Under the pieces are notes generated by a model, which did no database searches, was not told the origin of the DNA, and saw only the letters and a program-made list of their open reading frames with translations. A stretch of DNA of 64,000 nt from Actinernus sp. WN-2022. Taxonomy: Eukaryota > Cnidaria > Anthozoa > Actiniaria > Actinernidae. The position numbers and the translations under genes were made by a program. The stretch lies in the NCBI GenBank assembly GCA_030867875.1, contig JAOWCC010000330.1, positions 124,001-188,000 on the forward strand. The letters are read 5' to 3'. Below, piece after piece: positions 45,870 through 56,444 of this stretch; position 1 is the first letter of the stretch, and each line of letters starts with the position of its first letter.

Positions 45870-48200
45870 TGTACCGGGAAAGGGCCTGCCGTGGGCAATG
45901 ATGAACGAGTTGGAGCTTTGTCAGTTTGTGTACAAGATATTTGCACTTTGCAGCATAAAATGGACGTGACGTTTTCGAAGCTCTTATTCCAAAGGATATT
46001 GACTGGCCTTCAGGAATGTCGTCAGAGAGGATGCTATTAGTAGTGATAGTGGGCTAAAATAATACCTCCAAGCATTTTTCCGCAAACTCTTTATACTTGA
46101 GAAGTGACTTCAGATTTAGATCGACCCGAAAAACGTAGGGATTCGATTTTGATCGACCTCCAAAGAATCCGGAAGGAACTTAATATTTCGACTGACCCTG
46201 CGTAATGATGTCATTCCGATCAGTCAAGGACCAGTGAAGACAATGAAAACCCGAGGTGGTCGGACCTCGAGGAGGGGATTGTCTTTGAAAATCCTCAAGA
46301 GGATGAAGGTGAAGCCCAAAGTTGGCATTACCCTAGTATTGACCCTACAATCAGAGGATGGTGATGTGACCCAAGTATGGGCCCCGTCAAAGCTTCGGTC
46401 GATGCTCACCTCCAAGGACGCCTACGTCCTAAACTTGAGCATGGTGCCCTGTGGTGATGAGGGTGGGACCGCCGCCTCCTTGTAGCTTGGCTCGATTTCA
46501 GCCGTTGGGGTGTCGTTTCTTCAAAGCCTCCCCCCACTAACGGCTGGGCGCGCGGTCAACACACCGTGTCCGTGACGTCACCTGATTAAAATTCAATATT
46601 ATTCAATTTGCGTGTTTTGACAAGAAAAGCCTTTTACCCTTTCACGACTGTAGCGTAGGCTCGAAACTTTCAAAACACACTGGAACTCTAAACTAAAACT
46701 CCAAGTGTGAAATGAATTCTCAATAACAAACGCCATTTAAAATTATTGAGAAAGTAGGCTGCATTATTTGTTACTCTGTAATATTAGTGCCGCTCAAGAC
46801 ACCTTCGCTGACAGAAATTAAAAGCCGATATACGGGGATAAAGTTCAGATATTATCTCGGAACTATTCTGAGCTAGAGTCGAGTATTCCCGCTTAGTACT
46901 TGTGTCAAGTATGTTTTGGAGACCTTAAAAAATGCACAAACGTAGTACATAGGACTTAAAGAATTGTAAAACTCGTTTGATGCAGCGATTTTCAAGTGAA
47001 CTGTGATCGCAGAGTTAAACGCGTAAACGTGGCCTCAGTCAGATGCGATTTCCTCTCTTATAACTCCTTTTAATATGGAGTCGTCCGTCTTTTCTTCTCC
47101 AATAAAGTGACTGTTTCCCAAGTGACTTTCCAAACCCGGTGCGTACTGACAGTGTCTTCACCCAAAAACTAACTCTCCTATTGCTTCCTTGTGTGAATCC
47201 TTGAATTATTCGAATGCAAACTTTTCCAAAGCAAATTTAAACGCATTTAATTTTGGAACAGCAATCCAAAGCTTCTGGTCCGGCTTTGAAAAGTTTACAA
47301 TATAAATTATGCAAATACATTCAGCGACAGGATTTGAGTGGCAAGTTTTTGATTGGCTAAATACCAACAATGCCACAGCTCGCGCGCCCAGCCGTGAGTG
47401 GGGAGAGGATCGAGGGCACACCGAAACCCCCACGGCTGGAAACCGAGCCTACCTTGTAGCTCGCATAAGTTTTTTTTGGATTTTATCGCTGGCAACACGC
47501 GTAGATTACATGGTCCTTGAGTGGTAGTAGATCCGACTTCACGTAACCTTACTTAGGGTAAGGTCACGAGACTTAGACGTATCTTAGCCCTTATTAGCTG
47601 GAGCGAACATGGAGATCATGTCCAAGCTTGAGCTTAGAAAGAAGGCGATGAAGGTGCGGGTCAAAGGTATTGGCAGGAAGAAGGAGATGATTGAGGCCTT
47701 AGGGATGACTGACATGGTTTCCTTGAGAAATACTAACGCCAGACCCGTCCACCTAGTGGACATTGAATTGGGTGAAGTCAAGAAGTACGATCCAATACGC
47801 AAGTGCTCGTTTTACCTACGCAAGAGCTCCGGATGGCTCTTTTACTTTCTAACGCAAGAAAGGACCATCTGGATTGGTGGACGCGAGTACAGGTTGGTCG
47901 AACCAGAGAGTTAGTTGGCGGGGACGAGCATGTTAGCGCGGCGATGGTAGTCTCGTCCCCTTTTTAAATGGGGAGACGATAGGAAGCTGTCTGAGATCAA
48001 AGCGTTGTTCAAGGAGCATGGGATCAAGTCAACGCTTGACTACCACGTGAAACTTGTGTCATCAATTGAAGCAGTACGACATGAAGATGAGGGTCAAGAT
48101 CACCAAGCAAAAGAAGCCCAAGCTAGTCCATATCGTCACCAACGCTCGCGATGCCGTTTTGGAAAATCATTCAAATTTCCAATTGTCAAATATTTTGCCG
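45870..48200 (+). other. GC-richer segment with small unrecognised ORFs
   Basis: Open frames lie at 46234-46485 (containing LQSEDGDVTQVWAPSKLRSM) and 47609-47914 (containing KVRVKGIGRKKEMIEALGMT and GEVKKYDPIRKCSFYLRKSS). A third stretch at 48000-48200 contains KALFKEHG-like and KMRVKITKQKKPKL. The second and third share a K-x-R-V-K pattern. Base composition is visibly richer in GC than the neighbours. I recognise no family. Either a relic of a large mobile element or unrelated open frames would fit. A 70-bp segment at 46501-46571 recurs at 63423-63490. Confidence 0.3.
46501..46571. repeat. Dispersed repeat (pair with 63423-63490)
   Basis: It contains GCCGTTGGGG, then CAAAGCCTCCCCCCACTA, then CGGCTGGGCGCGCGGTCAAC and ACACCGTGT. 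The copy at 63423 has about five changes and the same orientation. The GCCGTT and AACGGC parts can form a hairpin. Class unknown. Confidence 0.65.
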
Positions 48201-48360
48201 GGTAATAAGTCTTGGGCAAAAACGTATTGGCCATGGCTATCGGTTATCAATTTTTCGTTTCTTGATATGTTTTAACTCGTGAGCATTTAAAACGGTAAAC
48301 GATCGAAACAAACTCATAAGCGGACATGACACTCAACAAAAGGTTCAGCCAATGTGACGG

Positions 48361-48590
48361 CCCCAGTAAAAATATTCTGTGATCACACTGTGATTACGGT
48401 TTTGGGTGTGATCACACATGTGATCACACCTAAAATTGTGATCACATCTGAGTCATGGTGTGATATGCAATCAAAGTGTGATCACAGGTGTGATCACACT
48501 AAGTAATATGTGATCACAAAAATAACACGTGATCACAATAACAACATGTGATCACAATAACAAACTGTGATCATGCACAAGTGCAATATC
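48361..48590. repeat. Left end of composite element: TIR plus GTGATCAC array
   Basis: It starts CCCCAGTAAAAATATTCTG, followed by nine exact GTGATCAC palindromes, spaced 12-40 bp apart. Inverse end sequences occur at 53093-53112 (agcatattttcactggg) and at 55367-55400 (gtatatttttactgggg). Such subterminal arrays are usual transposase-binding regions in DNA transposons. The protein that binds here is unknown. Confidence 0.7.
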
Positions 48591-50688
48591 ATGATCATGA
48601 GTACAATTACACTTAATAATTAATTTTCTATTCTTATATAGTTAATTGTTTTAATGTATCTAGCTACATTTCTATTGTTAATTCCCTCTAGATTTTATCA
48701 CCAATTTATTTAGCTATTTTACAAGAGCCCCTTTGGTGAGCCTGACTACAGCTCTTGGGAAATTGCATTGAATAAATCTGTTCAAATAAAGAAAAGTCGA
48801 ATGTACATGTAGAGATCAAGAAAGCTAGGCTGCATACAGTTAAAACAATGTACTCATATCAAGTAAAATCACATGTAAAAAATTAAGTAGCTTGCCTGAT
48901 CCCATGAAACAGCTATAAGTTATATTTGGAAAGTAGGACATACTAACCAGAATAGAATTCAGAACAATCATCGAGTTCACACGTCCATTGGCTGGCGAAT
49001 ATGATTCATGGAATCATGCCTCTCCAAAATAGGCCGCTGATGCAAGTTAAGCACATTATTTTTTTGACAACTAATCCATTTAATTACGCATTAATACTTT
49101 AGGAATACATTTCTAAAGTATCCATTTTATCTAGAAGAATTAACTAATAAGCTTATAATTACAGGTAAGCTTACGGCAGTTACGTACATTACAATGTTTT
49201 TAAAACAGCTGACTTCTCAAAGCTGGATTCTGGTTGTAGTTTTAAATACGCAACCCACCCAGCCTCAGGTTTTTTTTGCTTTCCCAGACAGAGGAGTAAG
49301 TAAACCAGTTCATTAGCATCTTAGATTCGTCAGAGACATAGCCATCTAGACCATTTTCCAATCCTTAATGCCATTACTATTAGACGAAGACAACCCTGCC
49401 TTCACTCTACAAACCAATATGGCCGCCATGAATCGATCCCATGATGCACTGCTTTGTATAATACCGCTGACCTGAATCATGCGGGCGGTTTCAGAAACCT
49501 CTTGGCGCAATCGTTCAAAAAAGCCGTTAGATGTGCGATCTCTTGTAAAATCTGTATTATAGGCCTTCCAAACTTTGCAAAAGAATCTTCAAAACACCTG
49601 GAAGGTTAGAAAACTACAAAGGTAAGATGTGATAGTAAAATTGTATGGTTTGTAACCAGGAAAAAAGGGAATTTCACGCTAATTTAGGTTAAAATTATCA
49701 TGCACAGTCGACTACTACGAGATTTGAGACTGACTCTTTTTAGAAAAAGAACTCATGATCATATCATGCATTAACCCCTTCACTTTTAATGAGCAAATCC
49801 GGAATTTTATCAAGTTTTATGTATATAGAATACAATTTAGCAAAGTGATCGATCACCAGATATCAGGGTTTGTCGGAGTTCTTAAAACTTAAACTTAAAG
49901 TACACTCTGAGAGTGTCAGTGACTGCCTTAAAGACAGTCTGCACAGAAAGCCCTACAAATGAGTAATATCATGATTTGTGAATGCTATTGAGGAGGAACT
50001 GAGGAGGTTCAAATTCTTTGAAATTGCTTGATTACCAGAGAACAAGAAGGTCATCTGCTGGCACATCAGACAACTAAAATTCACTTTAAGGTAAAAAAAT
50101 TACAGAGATATTTCACAAATCGCAAATTCCTATACAATTGCAGTTAATAAATACACTAGCCTTATAATTTTTGACCACAAATATCGATCCTGGGCTAATC
50201 CTATGCCGCTGCACGAGTAGATTAGCATCCTCCGCATGTACATAATATATTTACAATGTACATTGACTGATCAGCAACAATTGAAATTAGGGCATGCTGT
50301 CAGTGCTTCAAGAACAAGAACAATCAATATTGGAAATCATGACAGTACCGTAGTGTCATTCAGTGTATAATTGCAGTACATAATGACCTGCTGGCTGCCC
50401 ATGACAATTAATATGCAATCTAATGGACATTTATAACAGCTAGTACAAATACAAATGTAAGTTAATTACCAGTTTTCTTACATGTATTTCTTCCATGTTT
50501 TTCCCGGTAGAGGTCTGTATAAGAGGTTCAAGTGTAGAGCATGGCCAGGACAACCTTTGACATTACATGTATCTGATTATTTCTTAAAAAAATATATGAT
50601 TCAGTGAAATAATAATTGTAATTAATTGTGTTACATTATTTAAATATTTACTGGCATATTTACTTCTGCTTATCATTATATACATCTT
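48591..50688. other. No gene; LINE-like 3' tail at 48715-48800
   Basis: Bases 48720-48800 (acaagagcccctttggtgag, then gctcttgggaaattgcattg, then aataaat and ttcaaataaag) resemble a LINE 3' UTR with polyadenylation-like signals. The rest is AT-rich with no supported feature. Confidence 0.35.
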
Positions 50689-50825
50689 ATTAGATACTTT
50701 TTCGGGTAATACGGGCTGATATTTTACGAGTTGCGAATGTATTTTTCCGAGCCCCGCAGGGGCGAGTAAAAATACAAGCAACGAGTAAAATGTCAGCCCG
50801 TATTACCCGAAAAATTATCTAATAA
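50689..50825. repeat. 137-bp hairpin carrying inverted GGGTAATACG sites
   Basis: The left arm holds TCGGGTAATACGGGCTGATA and the right arm its inverse TCAGCCCGTATTACCCGA. The arms pair over about 65 bp around gccccgcaggggc. GGGTAATACG sits at 50704-50713 and its inverse at 50799-50808, both downstream of the recombinase gene. Confidence 0.8.
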
Positions 50826-51166
50826 GAGATTTATTATACAACACTTGAATATCTTTGTGATTGATTTCCTTTTCAGTTCGAAGAGAAATCCGTGCGTCTT
50901 TTAGATCAATGACGTGAGCGATGGAAAGCCAGAAAAGTGCCTTTAATTTCATTGGATAATAAACTAAAAGTATGACATGTGATATGAATCTCGTAAAACC
51001 AGCTTGTTTTTATAAGCTGTGCATGACAAACGTTCTCGAATTAGTTCAACAAGGAAAAGTGTTTCAAAGAGAATATAAAGCGAGAAATTCAAGCCAAAAA
51101 CGTCTAATATACTTTTGAACTTGACAAAGAGGCTCTTAACATTCTCTTTAAGAAACAGTGTTCAGT

Positions 51167-52651
51167 CTAAAGTTCATCGTCACTATCAAGAAGCGGCAAA
51201 ATTCTCTTGAATCTTCTGGTTGGTGTTTTTAACCCGCCACAAGGATAACCAGCATTTCCACCGAAGTTCAATGAACAGTTGTTGAATACGGCACCACAGA
51301 ACATTGCTGGTTTTAAATGTAAGTCTTGTTCGGCAGACATCATATTTGGATTGGTCATCAGTGGTTTGAGGATTTTCTTCTCTGGCTCCGAAGATTCCTT
51401 CGACGTATCGCGCGTCCCTTGGCCTTGAATGTGGTGACTGATTTTGCTGGACATGTCTTTCTGTTGTTGTTCTGAGGCTTCAGAATAACTGTCCAAGGAT
51501 TTGAGATTTCTTTGACCTGCCAGACCAATAATATTGAGAGGCTCAACATTCTCTTGTCGTAAGGTTGAAATCATGGTTCTTCGTACAGAATGATTAGTGT
51601 ATCGGCCATTCAATCCCGCGGCTTTGCTCATTTCTTTCATGAAAGAGCCAAGTGAGTGCTTACCAAGGGGCTGTTTCTTGAACCAAGTCTGTGATGCTGG
51701 CCTTGGAATTGATGCTAGGTAAAAAGGAGCATCTGGGTAGTTCATATCTGCTGGTCTTCGGGATATGTACTCCGTGAAAATACGAACAGGACAACATGGT
51801 CCATCGGTGGCGTACATTTTGGGATTGAATGGCCGGTCAGGAACAAACTCGTTCTCGCCGGTACGAGTTTTACTGCCACGCTCAATCACCCACTCGACAT
51901 ACATTTTTCCCTCTGGCCCATCCTCTTTCTTTACATGGAAGTCACCAAACCTTACACGATGGTGTTCATCCCGAGCTCTCCAGCCAAAATAGATGGTATT
52001 ATTGAACCAGACTGTACGTAGAAGGGTTTGAGAAGAACAGTTTCCAAGCTGTTTTTGTTGCCATAACTGTTGGATCTGTGTGTCGTTTAGTCCAAGGGCT
52101 TTATTCAGCCTTTGACCTTTACCAGAGCGACGAAGTTCTTTTCTTTTGCAAGACAAAGCTTCTCTGGCCTTTGAGAATTGTCTGTCAAGGAGTATGCTGT
52201 ATGTTTTGCCTTGTTCTCGCAAAAAGCGGTCAAAACTACGAAAGTATGAGGTAAGTGTATCTGGCTCAAATTCGTCACCATCTTGTTTTCGTACTTTCAC
52301 TACAAAGTGTGAAAGCACACTGTCAAGTTCAGTAGGCGGTATATTGTCAATAGTTCTCGTTTCGTTAACAGTTTTTGCCCATTTATAAAACACGTTAAGG
52401 TCGCTTCGTGTCTTTTTTGTTGTGTTTTTGTTTCTGTTATCCTCGATAAATTTTGTAACTTCGTCATTGTCAAGTTTTGTCTCTTTTTTCTCGCTTCTTA
52501 CATTGCCACTGGAACTGTCAGTCGTTTCAGTTTCCTCAAGCAACTCGACAGCGTTAATAAGTTCTGTATCAAAGTCAATGTCGTCGAAAAGTCCTGTTAA
52601 GTCAAAGTTTGGGTAGTCCGCGTTGAGTTCGTAACAAATCTCATCGGCCAT
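51167..52651 (-). CDS. DUF3504/KIAA1958-type tyrosine recombinase (Crypton-like), intact
   Basis: A single uninterrupted 494-codon frame. Acidic N-terminus (1-75), an N-terminal SAM-like core-binding region (about 80-180) and a catalytic domain (about 185-405). Candidate tyrosine-recombinase residues are Arg225/Arg227 in GWRARDEH, Lys261 in GSKTRTGE, His354 and Arg357 in NHSVRRT, and Tyr389 in SLDSY. The usual second His is Gln380 (AGQRN instead of a GH-type motif). The C-terminal tail has cysteines and a basic TPTRRFKR stretch. The family descends from Crypton transposons. Intact length, no introns and flanking repeats point to a mobile element and not a domesticated gene. Start chosen at the ATG at 52651, preceded within 100 bp by two GGGTAATACG sites. 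Confidence 0.85.
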   Translation of the reverse strand: MADEICYELNADYPNFDLTGLFDDIDFDTELINAVELLEETETTDSSSGNVRSEKKETKLDNDEVTKFIEDNRNKNTTKKTRSDLNVFYKWAKTVNETRTIDNIPPTELDSVLSHFVVKVRKQDGDEFEPDTLTSYFRSFDRFLREQGKTYSILLDRQFSKAREALSCKRKELRRSGKGQRLNKALGLNDTQIQQLWQQKQLGNCSSQTLLRTVWFNNTIYFGWRARDEHHRVRFGDFHVKKEDGPEGKMYVEWVIERGSKTRTGENEFVPDRPFNPKMYATDGPCCPVRIFTEYISRRPADMNYPDAPFYLASIPRPASQTWFKKQPLGKHSLGSFMKEMSKAAGLNGRYTNHSVRRTMISTLRQENVEPLNIIGLAGQRNLKSLDSYSEASEQQQKDMSSKISHHIQGQGTRDTSKESSEPEKKILKPLMTNPNMMSAEQDLHLKPAMFCGAVFNNCSLNFGGNAGYPCGGLKTPTRRFKRILPLLDSDDEL

Positions 52652-52710
52652 TTTTGCTTTGAACTCAGTATACGGTCGTGTACTAAACCGGTCAATACTG
52701 GTTTACTAGC

Positions 52711-52740
52711 GGGTAATACGACAATCTAGTGGGTAATACG
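52711..52740. promoter_or_regulatory. Two direct GGGTAATACG sites, 20 bp apart, upstream of the recombinase
   Basis: Exact copies at 52711-52720 and 52731-52740, each preceded by ctag (ctagcgggtaatacg, ctagtgggtaatacg). A same-orientation copy lies beyond the gene at 50704-50713. This arrangement would suit recombination-core or recombinase-binding sites. Function is inference. Confidence 0.45.
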
Positions 52741-53387
52741 CTGGCATATCAGTCCGTTTTTGTGACCTAATATGGTAAAATTACGTCATAGTTGTATAAT
52801 AAGTAGTATTACAGTTGGCAATTAAGACATTGAATAATAATTAAACTTTATTGAATTTGCATCAGATCATGTGTGATCAAAATTATCATGAAGGAATTTA
52901 GTGTACACTTGTAAGCATGATCACACTTGTAAGCGTGATCACACTTATGATCATACTTCCTCAATTCCTTCACTCCAGACATTTGTGATCACAGTATCAC
53001 CGTGATCACACCATGATCACACCGTGATCACACGTAAAAGTTTTTACGCGTGATCACATCTGACTGATCACACGTGTGATCACGGTGTGATCACAGCATA
53101 TTTTCACTGGGATTCTGTGATCACACCATGATCACACCATGATCACATGTAAAAGTTTTTACGCGTGATCACACGTGATCACACTGTGATCACACTTTAC
53201 ACTTTACTACACTAAATTCCTTCATGATAATTTTGATCACACATGATCTGATGCAAATTCAATAAAGTTTAATTATTATTCAATGTCTTAATTGCCAACT
53301 GTAATACTACTTATTATACAACTATGACGTAATTTTACCATATTAGGTCACAAAAACGGACTGATATGCCAGCGTATTACCCACTAG
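52726..53387. repeat. 180-bp inverted repeat with no visible mismatch, GTGATCAC-rich centre
   Basis: Arms 52726-52905 and 53208-53387 are the same length and, by eye, identical in inverted orientation. The 302-bp centre has about eleven GTGATCAC sites, many ATGATCAC variants, a direct duplication around gtaaaagtttttacgcgtga, and an internal element end cactggg at 53106-53112. Absence of divergence implies a recent event or gene conversion. The right arm ends exactly where LINE sequence begins. Confidence 0.85.
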
Positions 53388-53388
53388 A

Positions 53389-55098
53389 ACTGAAAATATT
53401 GGTATTCCCACATTACGTCAGGGTGATTCAGTGTTCATCTCAGATAAGGACAAGGCAGAAACTCTCAACACCCAGTTTCAAAGTGTGTTCACCAAAGATG
53501 ATGGACAACTTCCTGAACTTAGCTCCACTACACGTATTTGTACTCCTATGGAAGATATAATGTTTACTGAGCCCGGTATACGTAAACAACTTGAAAACAT
53601 TAATACATCCAAGGCTTCTGGGCCTGATGGTCTATCGGGTCGTGTTTTACATGACTTATCTCCTGAAATATCGGGCATGCTCACCTTCATTTTCCAACAA
53701 AGTTACAATTCTGGAGCTCTCCCAAGAGACTGGTCAAGTGCTATGGTTGTACCCGTCTTCAAGAAATCTAGTAAAGAAAACCCTGCCAACTATCGTCCTA
53801 TATCACTTACCTGTTTGTCCTGCAAGATAATGGAACATGTGGTTCTTAGCCACCTAAATAAACACTTATCAGCTAATAACATTCTCTCTGACCTACAACA
53901 CGGATTCCGTTCTGGACTCTCTTGTGAAACCCAACTTGTTCTTACAGTTCACGACTGGGCCAGCATCATCAACAAACATGGCCAAGCTGATGCCTTGCTT
54001 CTCGATCTAAGCAAGGCGTTTGATAAAGTATCCCACGAGAAGCTATTACACAAGCTCTTGCACTATGGCATCCACGGAAGGTCTCTCTTGTGGATTTCTA
54101 GCTTTCTCTCCAATCGCTCTCAATTTGTGACTGTGAATGGCACCCACTCAAGTAGCATTGCTGTTACCTCAGGCGTACCACAAGGATCAGTCCTGGGTCC
54201 AACATTGTTCTTGCTGTTTATCAATGATATTGCAAATAGGGCTAATTCACAACTGCGTCTGTTTGCGGATGATGCAGTAGTATACCGGGACATCAAGTCT
54301 CCAACCGATCATCAGCTGCTACAAGATGACCTCATCAATCTATCCAAATGGGCTTCAGATTGGCAAATGGAATTTAACATATCCAAATGCCATCTCCTTT
54401 CAGTAACAAACAAGCACAAGCCGTACATGTCCACCTACTCGGCCAACTTGCAGGACCTATCTCAAGTCCCCCACTATGATTATCTGGGTGTACGTTGCTG
54501 TAAAACCCTAAGATGGGGGCCCCATTGCTGCAAAATTGCTAGTAAGGCGAACAAAACCCTTGGGCTGATAAGACGATCCCTCAAACCCTGTAATATCGCA
54601 GTTAAAGAAAGAGCTTACCAGTCTCTTGTCAGGCCTATCCTGGAATATGCTGCTCCTGTATGGAATCCCCACACAGACACTGACGTAAATCGCCTTGAAC
54701 AAGTTCAAAAAAACGCTGCCAGATTTGTTTCGAACAATTATAATCCTACTGTAAGCACATCTAATTTAGTCAGGTCATTAGGTTGGGACACTCTAGAACA
54801 AAGACGCCTCCTTAATCAATCAGTGCTGTTTTTTTAAATTAGAAATGGGCTGGTAAACATCCCTTTCCCTGAGTGTGTTACTACTTCCTCCAGATCTAGT
54901 AGACGCCATCAGTATAAGTACACACAACTTCCAGTTAATGTATTAGCATATAGCTATTCTTTTTTCCCTAGGGCTATAAGAGTATGGAACCTGCTTCCGT
55001 ATGAAGCAGTTTCTGCTAACAGTCTAGCCAGTTTCAAGTCAGCCGCCCTGCCTGCCATGCGATCTATGCAGGTGCCTAGCCACCTGCGCAGGCTATAG
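53389..55098 (+). pseudogene. CR1/L2-like LINE ORF2 reverse transcriptase, nearly intact
   Basis: Open from 53389 to a TAA at 54835-54837, then similarity continues in the same frame to a natural stop near 55098. RT motifs in order: SKASGPDGLSG, NYRPISLTCLSCKIME, LQHGFRSGLSCETQL, LLDLSKAFDKVSHEKL, SGVPQGSVLGPTLFLLFIND, LRLFADDAVVY (the F-A-D-D catalytic box) and LGVRCCKTLRW. After the stop codon come RAIRVWNLLPYE and a basic tail. It lacks the endonuclease, so it is a 5'-truncated insertion with one nonsense mutation. Its 5' edge coincides with the inverted-repeat border at 53387. Confidence 0.85.
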
Positions 55099-55365
55099 AT
55101 CGCTCGTATATATGTTTAGTTATTATTCTTATCTATTTAATATTTACTTAATATTTTGGTATGTGTCACGACTTAAATCGCGTAGTTTATTATTACTATT
55201 ATTAGTAGTATTATTACTACCATTAGTAGTAGTAGTAGTAGTAGTATTATTATCATTACTATTATGTTACTTAGTTTATTATTATTATTCTAATTTATAT
55301 ATTATTTAAACTCCCAGTATTAGTGAAAACTATCCCAGGGAGTATAACCATCTAAGTATCTAAGT
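55099..55365 (+). other. LINE 3' UTR and tail
   Basis: AT-rich with tta/gta trinucleotide runs (55185-55290), ending in a tandem atctaagtatctaagtatc at about 55347-55366, the short 3' repeat expected of CR1/L2-like LINEs. It gives way directly to the GATCAC-type element end. Confidence 0.65.
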
Positions 55366-55366
55366 A

Positions 55367-55400
55367 TCACAGCATGATCACAGTATATTTTTACTGGGGG
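55367..55400. repeat. Right end of the composite element
   Basis: CACAGCATGATCACAGTATA followed by tttttactgggg is the inverse of the left end at 48361. No convincing target duplication is visible (gacgg on the left, gggaacc on the right). Confidence 0.65.
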
Positions 55401-56438
55401 GGAACCGGATGTTTGGCAAAAAATTATGACGGCGACTGACGCTGGAAAACGATCCTGGCAAAATATTAAAACACCCATTTCTAAGACATAAAGTGAAGTG
55501 AAAATTCGTAGTTTATAAACTTAGCAACCGGTGGTTAGCAAGGGGTTCTTTGTTTCTGTGTTTATAGCTAGCTAGTTGAGTGAGGTACTCATGACTGCCG
55601 TAAGTCGTGTCGGGCTCAATGGCGCGAGGTATTTCGAAGGGGATTATCAAAATAACACAAATGAAAATGAACCACAAAAGAAAAAGTTCAATAAATACAC
55701 TGATGTCAGGTGTAGGCTAAACAGTAGATTTTACCTACGAGATAGTTATAGGTTATAAACTCACCGCAATTAACTATCGTACGACCGTGTGTCAACTCGA
55801 AGATTGTAAACTGAGTTAATCATCCCAGCAATGAATATTAGTAGAGTTAATTCAATGAATGAATTGGCTTAAATGTCACATGTTGAATCTGAATGTCAAT
55901 AGCAGAATACTCACGTTGAACGTATAGTTGTTTCCGGATTGGCGAAGCGTAGCTAACAGTAACAACAAATCGAAGAGACCCGGGAATAGAGAAAGGTCAG
56001 CAAGCGCAGATGATTATTGTTAAAACGAAATCGAGACTTCCGCAAAGGATTATGTATAAAATGAAATCGAGGCCCAACGAATCTCGATTTTTTTTACCAC
56101 CAATATACAGATTAGAAATGCTGCTCCGCTCACTTCGCTCGCTCCGCAGCAATTATTATTTTAGTTTTATTGTTTTTCTATTTTTTATTATTAGGTAAAA
56201 GGTCGCAAGGAAGGCTACAGAAGTAGAAACGTTTGACTGTGTGTCGAACATTAATTTTAGTGTTTTTACATACGAAGTTTGGCTTAGGGTTAGGTTAGCT
56301 AAACAATACAATAGAGCATGTATCCAAACTAAATGTGGCTTTAAAACATTAAATTTCCGTTTTAATTGACAGGGTAACTACGAAGGCAAACTATTCGTCA
56401 CTTTATGTCCTGATTATAATATTTTTGTGTTGTTTCAG
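55401..56438. other. Intron stretch before the D8C exon; nothing recognised
   Basis: No exon or complete mobile element was recognised. A short self-complementary gctccgctcacttcgctcgc region lies at 56125-56150. Confidence 0.35.
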
Positions 56439-56444
56439 TTTTAG

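Noticed and set aside
44939..45901. 320-residue repetitive open frame on the plus strand
   Set aside because: It is exactly explained by a 258-bp tandem repeat with tRNA-like genes on the opposite strand. No start context and no domain.
48370..48580. GTGATCAC array as a host enhancer or satellite
   Set aside because: The arrays coincide with inverse element ends at 48361, 53112 and 55400, so a subterminal transposon array is the simpler explanation.
51765..52616. Plus-strand frames opposite the recombinase
   Set aside because: Antisense shadows of the 494-codon recombinase gene.
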